Positions 47,042-55,467 of a stretch of DNA of 64,000 bases are shown here, in pieces. The stretch lies in the IMG/VR virus record IMGVR_UViG_3300036045_000002, positions 16,086-80,085 of that record; one strand, written 5' to 3'. Numbering within the stretch: position 1 is the first letter of the stretch; each line of letters begins with the position of its first letter. The position numbers were made by a program, and so were the translations under genes. Under the pieces are notes generated by a model. The model was given only the letters and a program-made list of their open reading frames with translations. It was not told the DNA's origin and ran no database searches. This DNA is from a virus.

Positions 47042-47779
47042 GTGACCGACAAGTACGACAACCGCAACCACCCTTTGTTTGAAGGACAGAACAACCAGAA
47101 CTCGCTCAACCTGGGACTCACGACGTTCTGCACCATGCGGTGCCCGAACTGCTCCATTTCCGTCCCGAAGCACAAGGCCGAGAAGACGGCTAAGGACGCG
47201 AGCGTGTCGGACATCATCCGGGACTCCCGCTGGATGCGGGGCCTGCGTCGCGTCCATCTGACCGGAGGAGAGCCTCTTCTCCACCCCGACTTCAGGTACG
47301 TCGCCGAGCACGCCCGCGACTGGTTCCACTGCTCTTACCTGACCGTCGAGACGAACGGCCACCTGTACCACAAGTACAAGGACGTGTTCCGGACGTTTGA
47401 CCTGGTGTTCGTGACCCATTACGAACAAGACACGATCTACCCGGGCAACCCGGGCAACGGTCACATCGTGGACCTAGTCCAACAAGACCTAGGAGACCGG
47501 ATGATCCGGGAGCCTCCGGTCAGGCACGAACACGGCCACGGAATCCGGGAACAACTCGTCCAGCTGAACGCGTCCAAAGGACAACTCCCGGAGGACGTGG
47601 CCTGCTCCAAGTACCGGAACCCGGGCCTCCCGGCCGGCTGGTACGACGGCAAGGTCTACGCCTGCTGCGTGTCGTTCGGCATCAGCTCGGAGCTGGGAAT
47701 TCCGGTGACCGAGGACTGGCGACAGCGAATTCAGAATCTGGCGAAAGGCTGCATCAAGTGCTGCTACCACGGGACGTGA
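47042..47779 (+). CDS. Radical SAM protein in modification cluster
   Basis: This 245-residue protein has CTMRCPNCS, the CxxxCxxC site for a 4Fe-4S cluster, VHLTGGEPLLHPDF (GGE SAM motif), and a Cys-rich end (CCVSF, later CIKCC) that may hold an auxiliary cluster, as in SPASM or twitch proteins. It differs from QueE. Lying directly before the DpdA-like gene with a 1-base gap, it may act on the deazaguanine base or nucleotide. GTG start after AAAGGGACTGCC. Confidence 0.75.
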   Translation: MTDKYDNRNHPLFEGQNNQNSLNLGLTTFCTMRCPNCSISVPKHKAEKTAKDASVSDIIRDSRWMRGLRRVHLTGGEPLLHPDFRYVAEHARDWFHCSYLTVETNGHLYHKYKDVFRTFDLVFVTHYEQDTIYPGNPGNGHIVDLVQQDLGDRMIREPPVRHEHGHGIREQLVQLNASKGQLPEDVACSKYRNPGLPAGWYDGKVYACCVSFGISSELGIPVTEDWRQRIQNLAKGCIKCCYHGT

Positions 47780-47780
47780 C

Positions 47781-48845
47781 ATGGGTACCTCTGGACAAGG
47801 GCTGAAACGGCTGAAGCGGAACAAGTCGGTCGTGTCCCTCCAAGGCATGGACAGGCAGTGCCGGAGCCTCTGGCTGGACTCCGGAGCCCACAGCCTCTAT
47901 CACCAACACTGCTTCAAAACCGCTACCGTACCAATCAAGAGAAAGGTGGTCGTAGACGGAAAGGAAAAGATTGTCTCGTTCTTCCGGCGGGTCCCGATCA
48001 AGGGTCAGAAAAGGTTCGACTGGTTCGGTAAACCTGACAACCTGTCCAAGGCCTTTATCGCCTACCTGAAGGCCTACGCCGACTTCGTCCGGAAAAACGA
48101 GTCCGGTATCGACTACTACGCAAACGTGGACGTAATTTACAGCCCGGCCTTGTCCTGGGCCGCTCTCAAACACCTGGAGAAGGATGAGGGACTGCGCCCC
48201 GTTCCGATCATTCACCACGGCACCGACTTGGACTGGGTCGAACGCCATCTGAACGCCGGCTACAAATACATCGGGCTAGGTGGCCTGGGCCAGGAATCGA
48301 ACGTCGAGACTTACCACAGAGACACGGACAAGGTCTACAACCTTCTGTGCGATAACAAGGACCGGTTACCGTGTGTGAGGACACACGGGTTTGCGATGAC
48401 CAGCTACAAACTGCTGATCCGGTACCCGTGGTGGTCGGTCGATTCGACCAGCGCCTACCGGGTCGCCGGATTCGGCAGTATATTCCTCCCACACCGCCGG
48501 GCCGGGAAGTGGGACTTCTCTATCGCCCCGTACATCGTCGCCTTCAGCAGCCGGAGTTCGGCCAAAAAAGGGAAAAGGAAGCACATCGCCTACTTTCAGA
48601 ACTCCGACATGAAACTGCACCGGCAGATATTACTAGACTGGCTCGCCGAGATCGACATGCCGCTAGGCGAGATGGGCGAAGATGACGAGGTAATTACCTA
48701 CGGCGTCGCGTCCGAATACAACGCCCGTGCCGTCGCCAACCTGAAGTTCTTCCAGAAACTGTGTGACTGGCTGCCGAAATGGCCGTGGCCGTTCAAGATC
48801 GACACGGACGTGGGCAAGTTCGTTCCGGACCGGAGACTGAAGTGA
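47781..48845 (+). CDS. DpdA/TGT-like deazaguanine transglycosylase
   Basis: This 354-residue protein resembles the TIM barrel of tRNA-guanine transglycosylase and phage DpdA. LWLDSGAHSLY (about residues 30-40) is the strand with catalytic-type Asp. YYANVDVIYSP follows. VPIIHHGTDLDWVERHLNAG and YIGLGGLGQ match the QGG and GGL segments. THGFAMTSYKLLIRYPWWSV then DSTSAYRVAG resembles the strand with the second Asp (DMFDCV-like). The enzyme would swap guanine in DNA for a 7-deazaguanine. The first strand and helix of the barrel are absent from the N-terminus. It is coupled to the next gene, which seems to encode them. Confidence 0.65.
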   Translation: MGTSGQGLKRLKRNKSVVSLQGMDRQCRSLWLDSGAHSLYHQHCFKTATVPIKRKVVVDGKEKIVSFFRRVPIKGQKRFDWFGKPDNLSKAFIAYLKAYADFVRKNESGIDYYANVDVIYSPALSWAALKHLEKDEGLRPVPIIHHGTDLDWVERHLNAGYKYIGLGGLGQESNVETYHRDTDKVYNLLCDNKDRLPCVRTHGFAMTSYKLLIRYPWWSVDSTSAYRVAGFGSIFLPHRRAGKWDFSIAPYIVAFSSRSSAKKGKRKHIAYFQNSDMKLHRQILLDWLAEIDMPLGEMGEDDEVITYGVASEYNARAVANLKFFQKLCDWLPKWPWPFKIDTDVGKFVPDRRLK

Positions 48846-49072
48846 GAATCTACTTCTCAGGCGGGAGTCCCATTCCGGAGGCCAACCTCCGTGACCCGCC
48901 TCCGGACATCATGCTGTCGATGTTCGTGGACGCGAGCAACGGCGAGCCGAGGTCGAGGCTCCGGAAGATCCTGGACATCCGGACGAAGGCCAAGGCCCTG
49001 AAGCTGAAGAAAGGAAAGCCCGATGCGACCAGAAAAGCCAAGCCGCCCGTCGAGCGTAAGACGCCTCGCTGA
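48842..49072 (+). CDS. Small protein resembling the missing N-terminus of the DpdA-like barrel
   Basis: This 76-residue protein starts at a GTG that overlaps the DpdA-like stop as GTGA. RIYFSGGSPIPEANLRDPPP followed by DIMLSMFVDASNG reads like the first beta-alpha-beta of DpdA/TGT-type enzymes (YFSGG, P-E helix, iMLSyF strand), normally placed before the LDSGAH strand. A basic end (KAKALKLKKGKPD) follows. It could complete the barrel in trans. It overlaps the clamp gene by 50 bases. Confidence 0.6.
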   Translation: MRIYFSGGSPIPEANLRDPPPDIMLSMFVDASNGEPRSRLRKILDIRTKAKALKLKKGKPDATRKAKPPVERKTPR

Positions 49073-50105
49073 CGGGAGCGTCGAAGTTGACCGGCTGGAG
49101 TTCCAGACCCGCCTGGAGGAGGTCAAGCACGGCCTGGCCGTCAAGGAGATGCTTGACCAGTCCTCCTGCTTCGTGTTCAAGAACGGCGAGGTCGTAACCT
49201 TCAACGAGGAGGTGGCCTGCGCCACCAGGTCGATGCTCCCGGACGAGGCCAAGGGAGCCGTCCAGGCGAAGAAGTTCCTGGAGATCGTCCGGAGTCTGCC
49301 GGACGCCCGGGTGACCGTCCGGGTCGAGGAGAGCACCTTCCGGATCGAGGGGAAGAACAAACGGTTCACCTGCCCGATGCAGCGGAAGATCCTGATCCCG
49401 ACGGACGTGGTGGAACGGCCCGGCACCTGGCGGGGGCTGGACAAGGAGTTCAACCAGGCGGTGGACTTGGTCAAGGAGTGCGCCACGACCGACCACTCGG
49501 CCTTCACCTTGACGTGCGTCCACATCCATCCCAGGTGGATCGAGGCCTTCGACAACACCCAGCTGGCCCGGTACGATTTCAAGGGCGGCACGGGGGTGAC
49601 GAAGGCCTTCCTGGTGAAGCGGGACGCGATCAAGTCGGTGCTGTACATCGACCCGGTCGAGATGTGCGAGACCGGGAACTGGCTGCACTTCCGGTCGGCC
49701 TCTAAGGCCGTCATGTCGATCCACCGGTACGTGGCGGAGGCGGCCGACTACCAGAATCTCGACCAGTTCCTCAAGATCCGGGGGCAGGAGATCCAACTCC
49801 CGGACGGCCTCAAGGAGGCGGCCGAGCGGGCCAACATCATCTCGTCCACGAACGCCGAGGGTAACCTGGTCACGGTCGAGTTGACCGGCAAGGTCCTGAG
49901 GATCGTCGGAGACAGCGACGCCGGCCGGTACGAGGAGGTCAAGCGGGTCACGGACTACAAGGGGCCGGCCATGAGGTTCCGGATCGCCCCCGGCCTCCTG
50001 GTCGGGATTACCAACAAGAAGCAACGGTGTGAGATCAGCGAGTCCAACCGGCTCCGGATGAAGACCAAGAACTTCACCTACGTCGCGTGCCTGAGGAAGG
50101 TGTGA
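49023..50105 (+). CDS. Sliding clamp-like protein (DnaN-like)
   Basis: This 360-residue protein has the length and repeated alpha-beta layout of a DNA polymerase III beta clamp. CFVFKNGEVVTFNEEVACAT, then AVQAKKFLEIVRSLPDARVT and RVEESTFRIEGKNKRFTCPM correspond to the first domain. The last domain ends with LLVGITNKKQRCEISESNRL and FTYVACLRKV. It would tether the polymerase encoded at 55467. It begins inside the previous gene at ATG 49023 with AAAGGA upstream. Confidence 0.7.
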   Translation: MRPEKPSRPSSVRRLADGSVEVDRLEFQTRLEEVKHGLAVKEMLDQSSCFVFKNGEVVTFNEEVACATRSMLPDEAKGAVQAKKFLEIVRSLPDARVTVRVEESTFRIEGKNKRFTCPMQRKILIPTDVVERPGTWRGLDKEFNQAVDLVKECATTDHSAFTLTCVHIHPRWIEAFDNTQLARYDFKGGTGVTKAFLVKRDAIKSVLYIDPVEMCETGNWLHFRSASKAVMSIHRYVAEAADYQNLDQFLKIRGQEIQLPDGLKEAAERANIISSTNAEGNLVTVELTGKVLRIVGDSDAGRYEEVKRVTDYKGPAMRFRIAPGLLVGITNKKQRCEISESNRLRMKTKNFTYVACLRKV

Positions 50106-50106
50106 C

Positions 50107-50352
50107 ATGAAATGGACTGTTATATTCAGTCACGACCGGGACGACTACGGGTTTGAGACCTTCGACGACGAAGCCGAGGCCTGGAAGTTTTACCTGGAGG
50201 CGATGCGGAGGTACAAAGGCAGTCCTAACGCCCCGCAGTTCGGCAGCTACGTCGTGGTAATCAAAGGCGAAGTGGTGGTCGAACACGATGGACACATTCT
50301 TCCCGACGGGCACGGTCAGGCAAGTCCGAAAACCCCTCCCGCTTCTCCCTAA
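50107..50352 (+). CDS. Small hypothetical protein
   Basis: This 81-residue protein (WTVIFSHDRDDYGFETFDDE, then AWKFYLEAMRRYKGS) starts just after the clamp stop and overlaps the UDG fusion gene by 65 bases. The overlapped end is Pro/Ala/Ser-rich and probably shaped by the other gene. No family is recognised. Confidence 0.5.
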   Translation: MKWTVIFSHDRDDYGFETFDDEAEAWKFYLEAMRRYKGSPNAPQFGSYVVVIKGEVVVEHDGHILPDGHGQASPKTPPASP

Positions 50353-51490
50353 GTGCGGGGCCTGCGGGCTCGACAAGTCCGGGTGCCTGAACCCGAAGAT
50401 GCCGGTCGCCGGGAAAGGCCGCCGCAAGATCCTGGTCGTCGGCGAGGCCCCGGGCGAGACGGAGGACCGGACGAACCGGCCGTTCGTCGGCAAGGCCGGC
50501 AGGTACCTGCGGAGGGCGCTGGACCAGGTCGGCGTTGACCTGGACGAGGACTGCTGGACGACTAACGCACTGATCTGTAGGCCGCCGGACAACAAGATCA
50601 AGGACGAGAACGCCGTCGAATACTGCCGGCCCAACCTGCTCCGGGAGATCGACAGGTTGAAGCCACAAACGGTCGTCCTACTCGGGGCGACTCCTGTCAA
50701 GAGTCTGATCGGGTTCCTGTGGAAGGAGTCCGTCGGCACGATCTCCAGGTGGGTGGGTTGGAACGTGCCGTGCCAAAGGTTCAACTGCTGGGTGTGCCCG
50801 GCCAACCATCCGTCGTACCTGATCCGGCTGGACAACCCGCTCGCCGACAGGCTGTTCCTCGGCACCCTCAGGAAGGCGTTCGCGCACGACAGGCGGCCGT
50901 GGGACACGGTCCCGGACTACCGGGACAAGGTCGAGGTCGAGTTCGACACGGACAAGGCCGCCGGGGCCGTGCTAGGCATGGTCGGGAAGCGTCCGGTGGC
51001 GTTCGATTTCGAGACCAACATGCTCAAGCCGGACTCGGACGCGGCCCGGATCGTGTGCTGCTCGGTCAGCGACGGCAGGAGGACGGTCGCGTACCCCTGG
51101 TACGGGGCCGCCGTGCGGGCCACGAAGGCCCTGGTCGAATCCGGTACGCCGCTGATCGCGTCGAACATGAAGTTCGAGGACCGGTGGACGCGAAAGGTGC
51201 TAAAGGCGAAGGTCAGGAACTGGAACTGGGATACGATGCTCGCCGCCCACGTCATCGACAACCGGCCCGACATCACCAGCATCAAATTCCAGGCGTTCGC
51301 GCTACTCGGCCAGGAGAGCTACGACGACCACGTGAAGCCGTACCTGGAGTCCAGGCAGCCTGGGGGGTACTCCAAGAACCGGGTCACCCAGGTGGACATG
51401 AGGGACCTCATGCTCTACTGCGGCCTGGACTCTCTCCTGGAATGGAAGGTCGCCCACATCCAGAAACGGAGGCTGGGGTTCGATGCCTGA
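50288..51490 (+). CDS. Uracil-DNA glycosylase (family 4/5) fused to a 3'-5' exonuclease domain
   Basis: This 400-residue protein joins two enzymes. Residues about 15-200 are an iron-sulphur UDG: cysteines in KCGACGLDKSGC, then VVGEAPGETEDRTNRPFVGK (water-activating and uracil pocket motif), ALICRPPDN, and CPANHPSYLIR (HPS motif 3). Residues about 220-400 are a DnaQ/PolA-type exonuclease: PVAFDFETNMLKP (ExoI DxE), ASNMKFEDRW and NWDTMLAAHVID (ExoII), and MLYCGLDSLLEWKV (ExoIII). The UDG may remove dU arising from the phage's own deaminase, coupled to proofreading for the separate polymerase. The polymerase part is missing. Confidence 0.85.
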   Translation: MDTFFPTGTVRQVRKPLPLLPKCGACGLDKSGCLNPKMPVAGKGRRKILVVGEAPGETEDRTNRPFVGKAGRYLRRALDQVGVDLDEDCWTTNALICRPPDNKIKDENAVEYCRPNLLREIDRLKPQTVVLLGATPVKSLIGFLWKESVGTISRWVGWNVPCQRFNCWVCPANHPSYLIRLDNPLADRLFLGTLRKAFAHDRRPWDTVPDYRDKVEVEFDTDKAAGAVLGMVGKRPVAFDFETNMLKPDSDAARIVCCSVSDGRRTVAYPWYGAAVRATKALVESGTPLIASNMKFEDRWTRKVLKAKVRNWNWDTMLAAHVIDNRPDITSIKFQAFALLGQESYDDHVKPYLESRQPGGYSKNRVTQVDMRDLMLYCGLDSLLEWKVAHIQKRRLGFDA

Positions 51491-51581
51491 CCTGAACACC
51501 GTGGAAGGCGTGTCGCTAGTCTGCTTCGCCTTCCTGCTGATGTGCCTGGTCGTCTACGCCTGGTCCAGGAGGAGGGAATGA
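51483..51581 (+). CDS. Tiny single-pass membrane peptide, 32 residues
   Basis: The sequence runs MPDLNTVEGVSLVCFAFLLM then a short hydrophobic and WSRRRE end, one transmembrane helix with positive-inside tail. It lies between overlapping genes (8-base overlap before, 4 after), with GGAGG upstream. Small size lowers confidence. Role unknown. Confidence 0.45.
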   Translation: MPDLNTVEGVSLVCFAFLLMCLVVYAWSRRRE

Positions 51582-51832
51582 TAGTCGTCAAGATCGAACT
51601 GCTGCCGAAAGGCCGGACTAAGGGCAAGCGACTCCTCGGCGTCATCTGCGTCGCGAACGACGGCACCGGAACATCGAAAGTCGGGAGTTACGTCTACGCC
51701 CTGTCCCACGCCGGCAGGTACATCGCCACCAGGAAGAGGACCTACAAGAAAGGCAAGGTCGTCAACTTCCCGCGACACCTGAGCCCGTACCGACTGATCG
51801 CCCGCATCCTCAAAGACGCCAAGGAGACGTGA
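51578..51832 (+). CDS. Small hypothetical protein before ribonucleotide reductase
   Basis: This 84-residue basic protein (IVVKIELLPKGRTKGKRLLG, TRKRTYKKGKVVNFPRHL) has strand-rich sequence. Its stop overlaps the ribonucleotide reductase start as ATGA. No family is recognised. Confidence 0.55.
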   Translation: MIVVKIELLPKGRTKGKRLLGVICVANDGTGTSKVGSYVYALSHAGRYIATRKRTYKKGKVVNFPRHLSPYRLIARILKDAKET

Positions 51833-54021
51833 TGACCGAGACCGACGTGCCGATGAAGGGTGAGGTTTCCGACGTGGCCATGAAGGTCCTGTCGGCTAGG
51901 TACTTCGCCCAGGAGAAAAAGGAGACGAAACCCGAGGACCTGTTCCGGCGGGTATCGGGCGGGAAGGACGAATACTTCCACCTGATGAACGACCTGGTCT
52001 TCCTGCCGAACAGCCCGACCCTGTTCAACATGGGCCTGGAGAACGGCTGTACTTTGTCCGCATGTTTCGTGTTCGACGTGGACGACACCCTCCTGGACGG
52101 CCCCCGGTCGATCATGGCCACCCAGGCCAAGGCCGCGGCCGTGGCCAAGGCCGGCGGGGGCGTCGGGTACTACTTCGGGAATCTGCGGCCGAAGGGGGCA
52201 CCGATCCGGAGCGTCCACCGGGAGGCGTGCGGGCCGGTGGCCGCCCTCCGGCACTACCATTCCATCCGGAACCTCATCAAGCAGGGTGCCCGGCGGGACC
52301 TGGCCCAGATGGGCGTCCTGAACGCCGACCACCCGGACATCCGGGAATGGATCCACTGCAAGGACGAAGACCCCAAGGCCCTGGAGTCGTTCAACATCTC
52401 GGTCTCGTGGCGGGACGCAATGTTGAAGAAGGTAGACCCGCCCTTCCAGGGCAGCCCGAAATCCGCCACGGCCGAGACCGACTTGTGGCACGAGCAGTGC
52501 CAGTCCGCCTGGAAGACCGGCGACCCGGGGATGCTGTTCTGGGACGCGATCAACCGGGCCAACGCGACCCCACACCTGGGGAACATCAACGCGACCAATC
52601 CGTGCGGCGAAACGCCCAACCTGTGCGACGAGCCGTGCAACCTGGGGTCGCTCGCCGTCTGCAGGTTCTTGAAGAAGGCGGGGAATCGTTGGGACGTCAT
52701 GTGGGACTTGCTCCGCGACTACGCCCGCCTGGCTACCCGATTCTTGGACGACATCCTCGACTGGAACCAATTTCCCCACGCGGATATCGACCAGGCGGCC
52801 AAGGCGACCCGCAAACTCGGGCTCGGTGTCATGGGGTGGGCCGACATGCTCGCGATTCTGGGTGTCCCCTACGCCTCGTCGGCCGCAATCGACCTCGCCC
52901 ACGAGGTCATGGGGACGATCAATCAGGCGGCAATGGACGAGTCGATGGAGTTGGCCGGCCTGAAGGGACCTTACCCGGCGTGGGAATCCGGTGATCCCCG
53001 CCTCGGGTGGAAGAAAGCCAGAAACTCGACCCGGACTAGCATCGCCCCGACCGGCACCATCAGCCTGATCGCCAACGTGTTCTCGTCCATCGAGCCGTAC
53101 TTCGCGTTCGACGCCGAGCGGACGACGAACGAAGGGATGAAGCTCAAGGACGGCGTCCCGGAGTGGGTCAAGAAGCACATCCCGAACGGCCACACGCCGG
53201 AACTCGCCAACCAGATCCCGTACCAGTGGCACGTCCGGCACCAGGCGGCCTTCCAGAGGCACACCGACCTGGGGGTGTCCAAGACCATCAACATGCCGAA
53301 TAACGCAACCGTGGCCGACATCTCGAAGGCATACCATATGATGTGGAAGGAAGGGTGCAAAGGCGGGACGATTTACCGGGACGGGTGCCGGACGGAGCAG
53401 GTCCTGGTGTCGAAGGACAAGAAGTCCGTCTACACCACGTCGGAAACGCGGGACACGGCCCCCGCCCGACGCAAACTCCCCGCCGAGCGTAAGTCGCTCA
53501 CCAAGAAGTTCAGGATCGGCGGAACGAAAGGCTACGCGACGGTCGGGCTGTACGAGGACGGGACGCCGGGGGAGGTGTTCATCACCGTGGACAACATGGG
53601 GAGCACCCTCGACGGGTTCCTCGACTCCTGGGCCAAGACCTTCTCCAACGCCATCCAGTACGGAACGCCTCTCGCGGCGCTCGTCCGGCTGCACCGGAAT
53701 TCCAGGTTCGACCCGGCCGGGTTCACCGGCGACCCGGACGTCCCGAGTTGCACGTCCATCCCGGACTTCATCGTCCGGTGGATGGAAATCCGGTTCCTCA
53801 ACCAGAAGACGGTCACGGTCGAGACGTTCGTGGTCAAGGACGGGAAGACGGAGGCGACGTTCGCCTCGACCGACCAGGTCGTCAAAAACCTGGTCGTGAT
53901 TCGGACTACCGAAGAGCCCAAGTCCGGGGCGCTGTGCCCGGACTGCGGGACGGAGATGATCTACCAGGCGTCGTGTCTCACCTGCGTCAAGCCGGGATGC
54001 GGGTTCACCAAGTGCGGGTGA
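51832..54021 (+). CDS. nrdJ: Class II (B12-dependent) ribonucleotide reductase
   Basis: This 729-residue enzyme makes deoxyribonucleotides with adenosylcobalamin. LMNDLVFLPNSPTLFNMG, GGGVGYYFGNLRPKGAPI, then NATNPCGETPNL (active-site Cys with N and E), and STRTSIAPTGTISLIANVFS and VSKTINMPNNAT are NrdJ family marks. The C-terminal CPDCG...CLTC...CGFTKCG supplies the redox and zinc cysteines. No NrdB subunit is needed, and it works with or without oxygen. ATG 51832 overlaps the previous stop; GTG at 51829 is possible. Confidence 0.93.
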   Translation: MTETDVPMKGEVSDVAMKVLSARYFAQEKKETKPEDLFRRVSGGKDEYFHLMNDLVFLPNSPTLFNMGLENGCTLSACFVFDVDDTLLDGPRSIMATQAKAAAVAKAGGGVGYYFGNLRPKGAPIRSVHREACGPVAALRHYHSIRNLIKQGARRDLAQMGVLNADHPDIREWIHCKDEDPKALESFNISVSWRDAMLKKVDPPFQGSPKSATAETDLWHEQCQSAWKTGDPGMLFWDAINRANATPHLGNINATNPCGETPNLCDEPCNLGSLAVCRFLKKAGNRWDVMWDLLRDYARLATRFLDDILDWNQFPHADIDQAAKATRKLGLGVMGWADMLAILGVPYASSAAIDLAHEVMGTINQAAMDESMELAGLKGPYPAWESGDPRLGWKKARNSTRTSIAPTGTISLIANVFSSIEPYFAFDAERTTNEGMKLKDGVPEWVKKHIPNGHTPELANQIPYQWHVRHQAAFQRHTDLGVSKTINMPNNATVADISKAYHMMWKEGCKGGTIYRDGCRTEQVLVSKDKKSVYTTSETRDTAPARRKLPAERKSLTKKFRIGGTKGYATVGLYEDGTPGEVFITVDNMGSTLDGFLDSWAKTFSNAIQYGTPLAALVRLHRNSRFDPAGFTGDPDVPSCTSIPDFIVRWMEIRFLNQKTVTVETFVVKDGKTEATFASTDQVVKNLVVIRTTEEPKSGALCPDCGTEMIYQASCLTCVKPGCGFTKCG

Positions 54022-54025
54022 CAAC

Positions 54026-54319
54026 ATGCCGAAGGTCGGGAACAACCGGGACCGGGACGAAAAGCCGAAGTGCCCGTTCAAAGTCGGGGACGTCGTCCAG
54101 ATTAACAGCGGCGGGCCGCTGTCCACCGTCATAGGCGTGAACGCCTACGCCAGGACCATCGACATCTGCTGGTACACATACATCACCGACCACGGGTACT
54201 CGACCTGCGGGTCGGCGTCCGGCTTACCCGCCGACTGCTTCCAGATCGCCCGCGAGGTCATCACCCACAGGAGTTCGGAAGATGAGGACGATACTCAACC
54301 CGACTGTGTACCTGCTTAA
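54026..54319 (+). CDS. DUF2158-like small protein
   Basis: This 97-residue protein has CPFKVGDVVQINSGGPLSTV, close to the FKVGDVVxLKSGGPxMTV start of YodC/DUF2158 proteins, and later ICWYTYITDHGYSTCG and DCFQ. It has a disordered acidic end. These are small SH3-like proteins of unknown job. It overlaps the thyX gene by 38 bases. The ATG at 54026 lies five bases after the nrdJ stop. Confidence 0.6.
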   Translation: MPKVGNNRDRDEKPKCPFKVGDVVQINSGGPLSTVIGVNAYARTIDICWYTYITDHGYSTCGSASGLPADCFQIAREVITHRSSEDEDDTQPDCVPA

Positions 54320-55235
54320 CGCCCAGGCCATCAACGACCATGAACTCGACCGGTTCCTCGGTGACCACGACGTCCACGGGTGGGAGACGGACACGGAGGT
54401 CGGGGCCGAGAAGACGGTCGAAGTCGGCGGCCGGCTGTGCTACATGAGTTTTGCGAAGCCTCGACCCGGTGGGAACGAGGGGTACATCAAACACCTCCTA
54501 GAGGTCGGTCACGGCTCCGTCCTGGAACACGCCGTCTTCACGGTCGTCATCACCGGGGTGTCCAGGTCGTTCACCCACGAACTCGTCCGGCACCGGGCCG
54601 GGTTCAGCTACTCCCAACTCAGCCAACGGTACGTGGACGAGTCGGTGTGCGAGGTCGTCGTCCCCCACCATCTCAAGGCCGAGATCCTGGCCGCCCAGGC
54701 GTTCGTCGCCATCAGGCAGGCCGGGGACACCTACGAGAAGGTCTTAACCGTAGACCTGATCGACTACTGGTTGACGGCCGACGCCGAGGACTGGAAGGTG
54801 AGCCTGACGGTCCAGGTCCGGATCGGCCTGATGTGGTTACGGAATATGCTCCGCAACAACGAGGACTACAGGATTCTAACCGAGTATCTGGTCGGCAGGC
54901 AGACCGCCGCCGTCCTCAAGGAGTACGGCCTCCAGGCCTCGACCGACCTTCACCAGGAGCAGAGGACCGCCATCCGTAAGGACGCCCGTGGGACGGCCCG
55001 GTCCGTACTCCCCAACGCCACCGAGACGAAGATTCAAGTGACGGCGAACGCCCGGGCCTGGCGGGGGTTTCTCGACCAGCGGGCGACGAAGGCGGCCGAG
55101 GTCGAGGCCCGCAAGGTCGCCCACGAGGTGTGGCACGCCCTGTACCGGGCCGCTCCCCACCTGTTCCAGGACTACGCCGTCCACCGGCTGCCGGACGGGA
55201 CCTTGGCCCTGGAGACGCCGTACAAGAAGGTGTGA
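54282..55235 (+). CDS. thyX: ThyX, flavin-dependent thymidylate synthase
   Basis: This 317-residue enzyme methylates dUMP to dTMP with FAD and methylene-tetrahydrofolate. VRHRAGFSYSQLSQRY carries the RHRxxSxxxxSxRY signature (about residues 102-116), after GHGSVLEHAVFTVVITGVSR (the other substrate loop). It closes the pyrimidine route started by the dCTP deaminase. The C-terminal region is longer than usual. ATG 54282 starts within the previous gene. Confidence 0.95.
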   Translation: MRTILNPTVYLLNAQAINDHELDRFLGDHDVHGWETDTEVGAEKTVEVGGRLCYMSFAKPRPGGNEGYIKHLLEVGHGSVLEHAVFTVVITGVSRSFTHELVRHRAGFSYSQLSQRYVDESVCEVVVPHHLKAEILAAQAFVAIRQAGDTYEKVLTVDLIDYWLTADAEDWKVSLTVQVRIGLMWLRNMLRNNEDYRILTEYLVGRQTAAVLKEYGLQASTDLHQEQRTAIRKDARGTARSVLPNATETKIQVTANARAWRGFLDQRATKAAEVEARKVAHEVWHALYRAAPHLFQDYAVHRLPDGTLALETPYKKV

Positions 55236-55236
55236 C

Positions 55237-55467
55237 ATGCTCCTGGAAGTGGTCAACGCGATGACGAAACGGATGGCGCAGGTCACGGACTTCCTGGAGG
55301 GCCTGCCTAACTCCGACCTGGTGAACTTCCGGGCCCTCCACGAGATGATGCCTCTCCGGAAGCTCCAGCTGATGCGGGCCGGCCAGCGAGGCAAGCCGGA
55401 CACCTTGAAGTTCATGAACCACGTCGTCGTCATGAAGTCCTTGTTCGTCCTGTCCGGGAAGGTGTGA
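55237..55467 (+). CDS. Small helical hypothetical protein
   Basis: This 76-residue protein (VVNAMTKRMAQVTDFLEGLP, then HEMMPLRKLQLMRAGQ) is helical and basic. It lies directly between thyX and the polymerase and overlaps the polymerase start by one base. No family is recognised; it may be a polymerase accessory, by position only. Confidence 0.55.
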   Translation: MLLEVVNAMTKRMAQVTDFLEGLPNSDLVNFRALHEMMPLRKLQLMRAGQRGKPDTLKFMNHVVVMKSLFVLSGKV

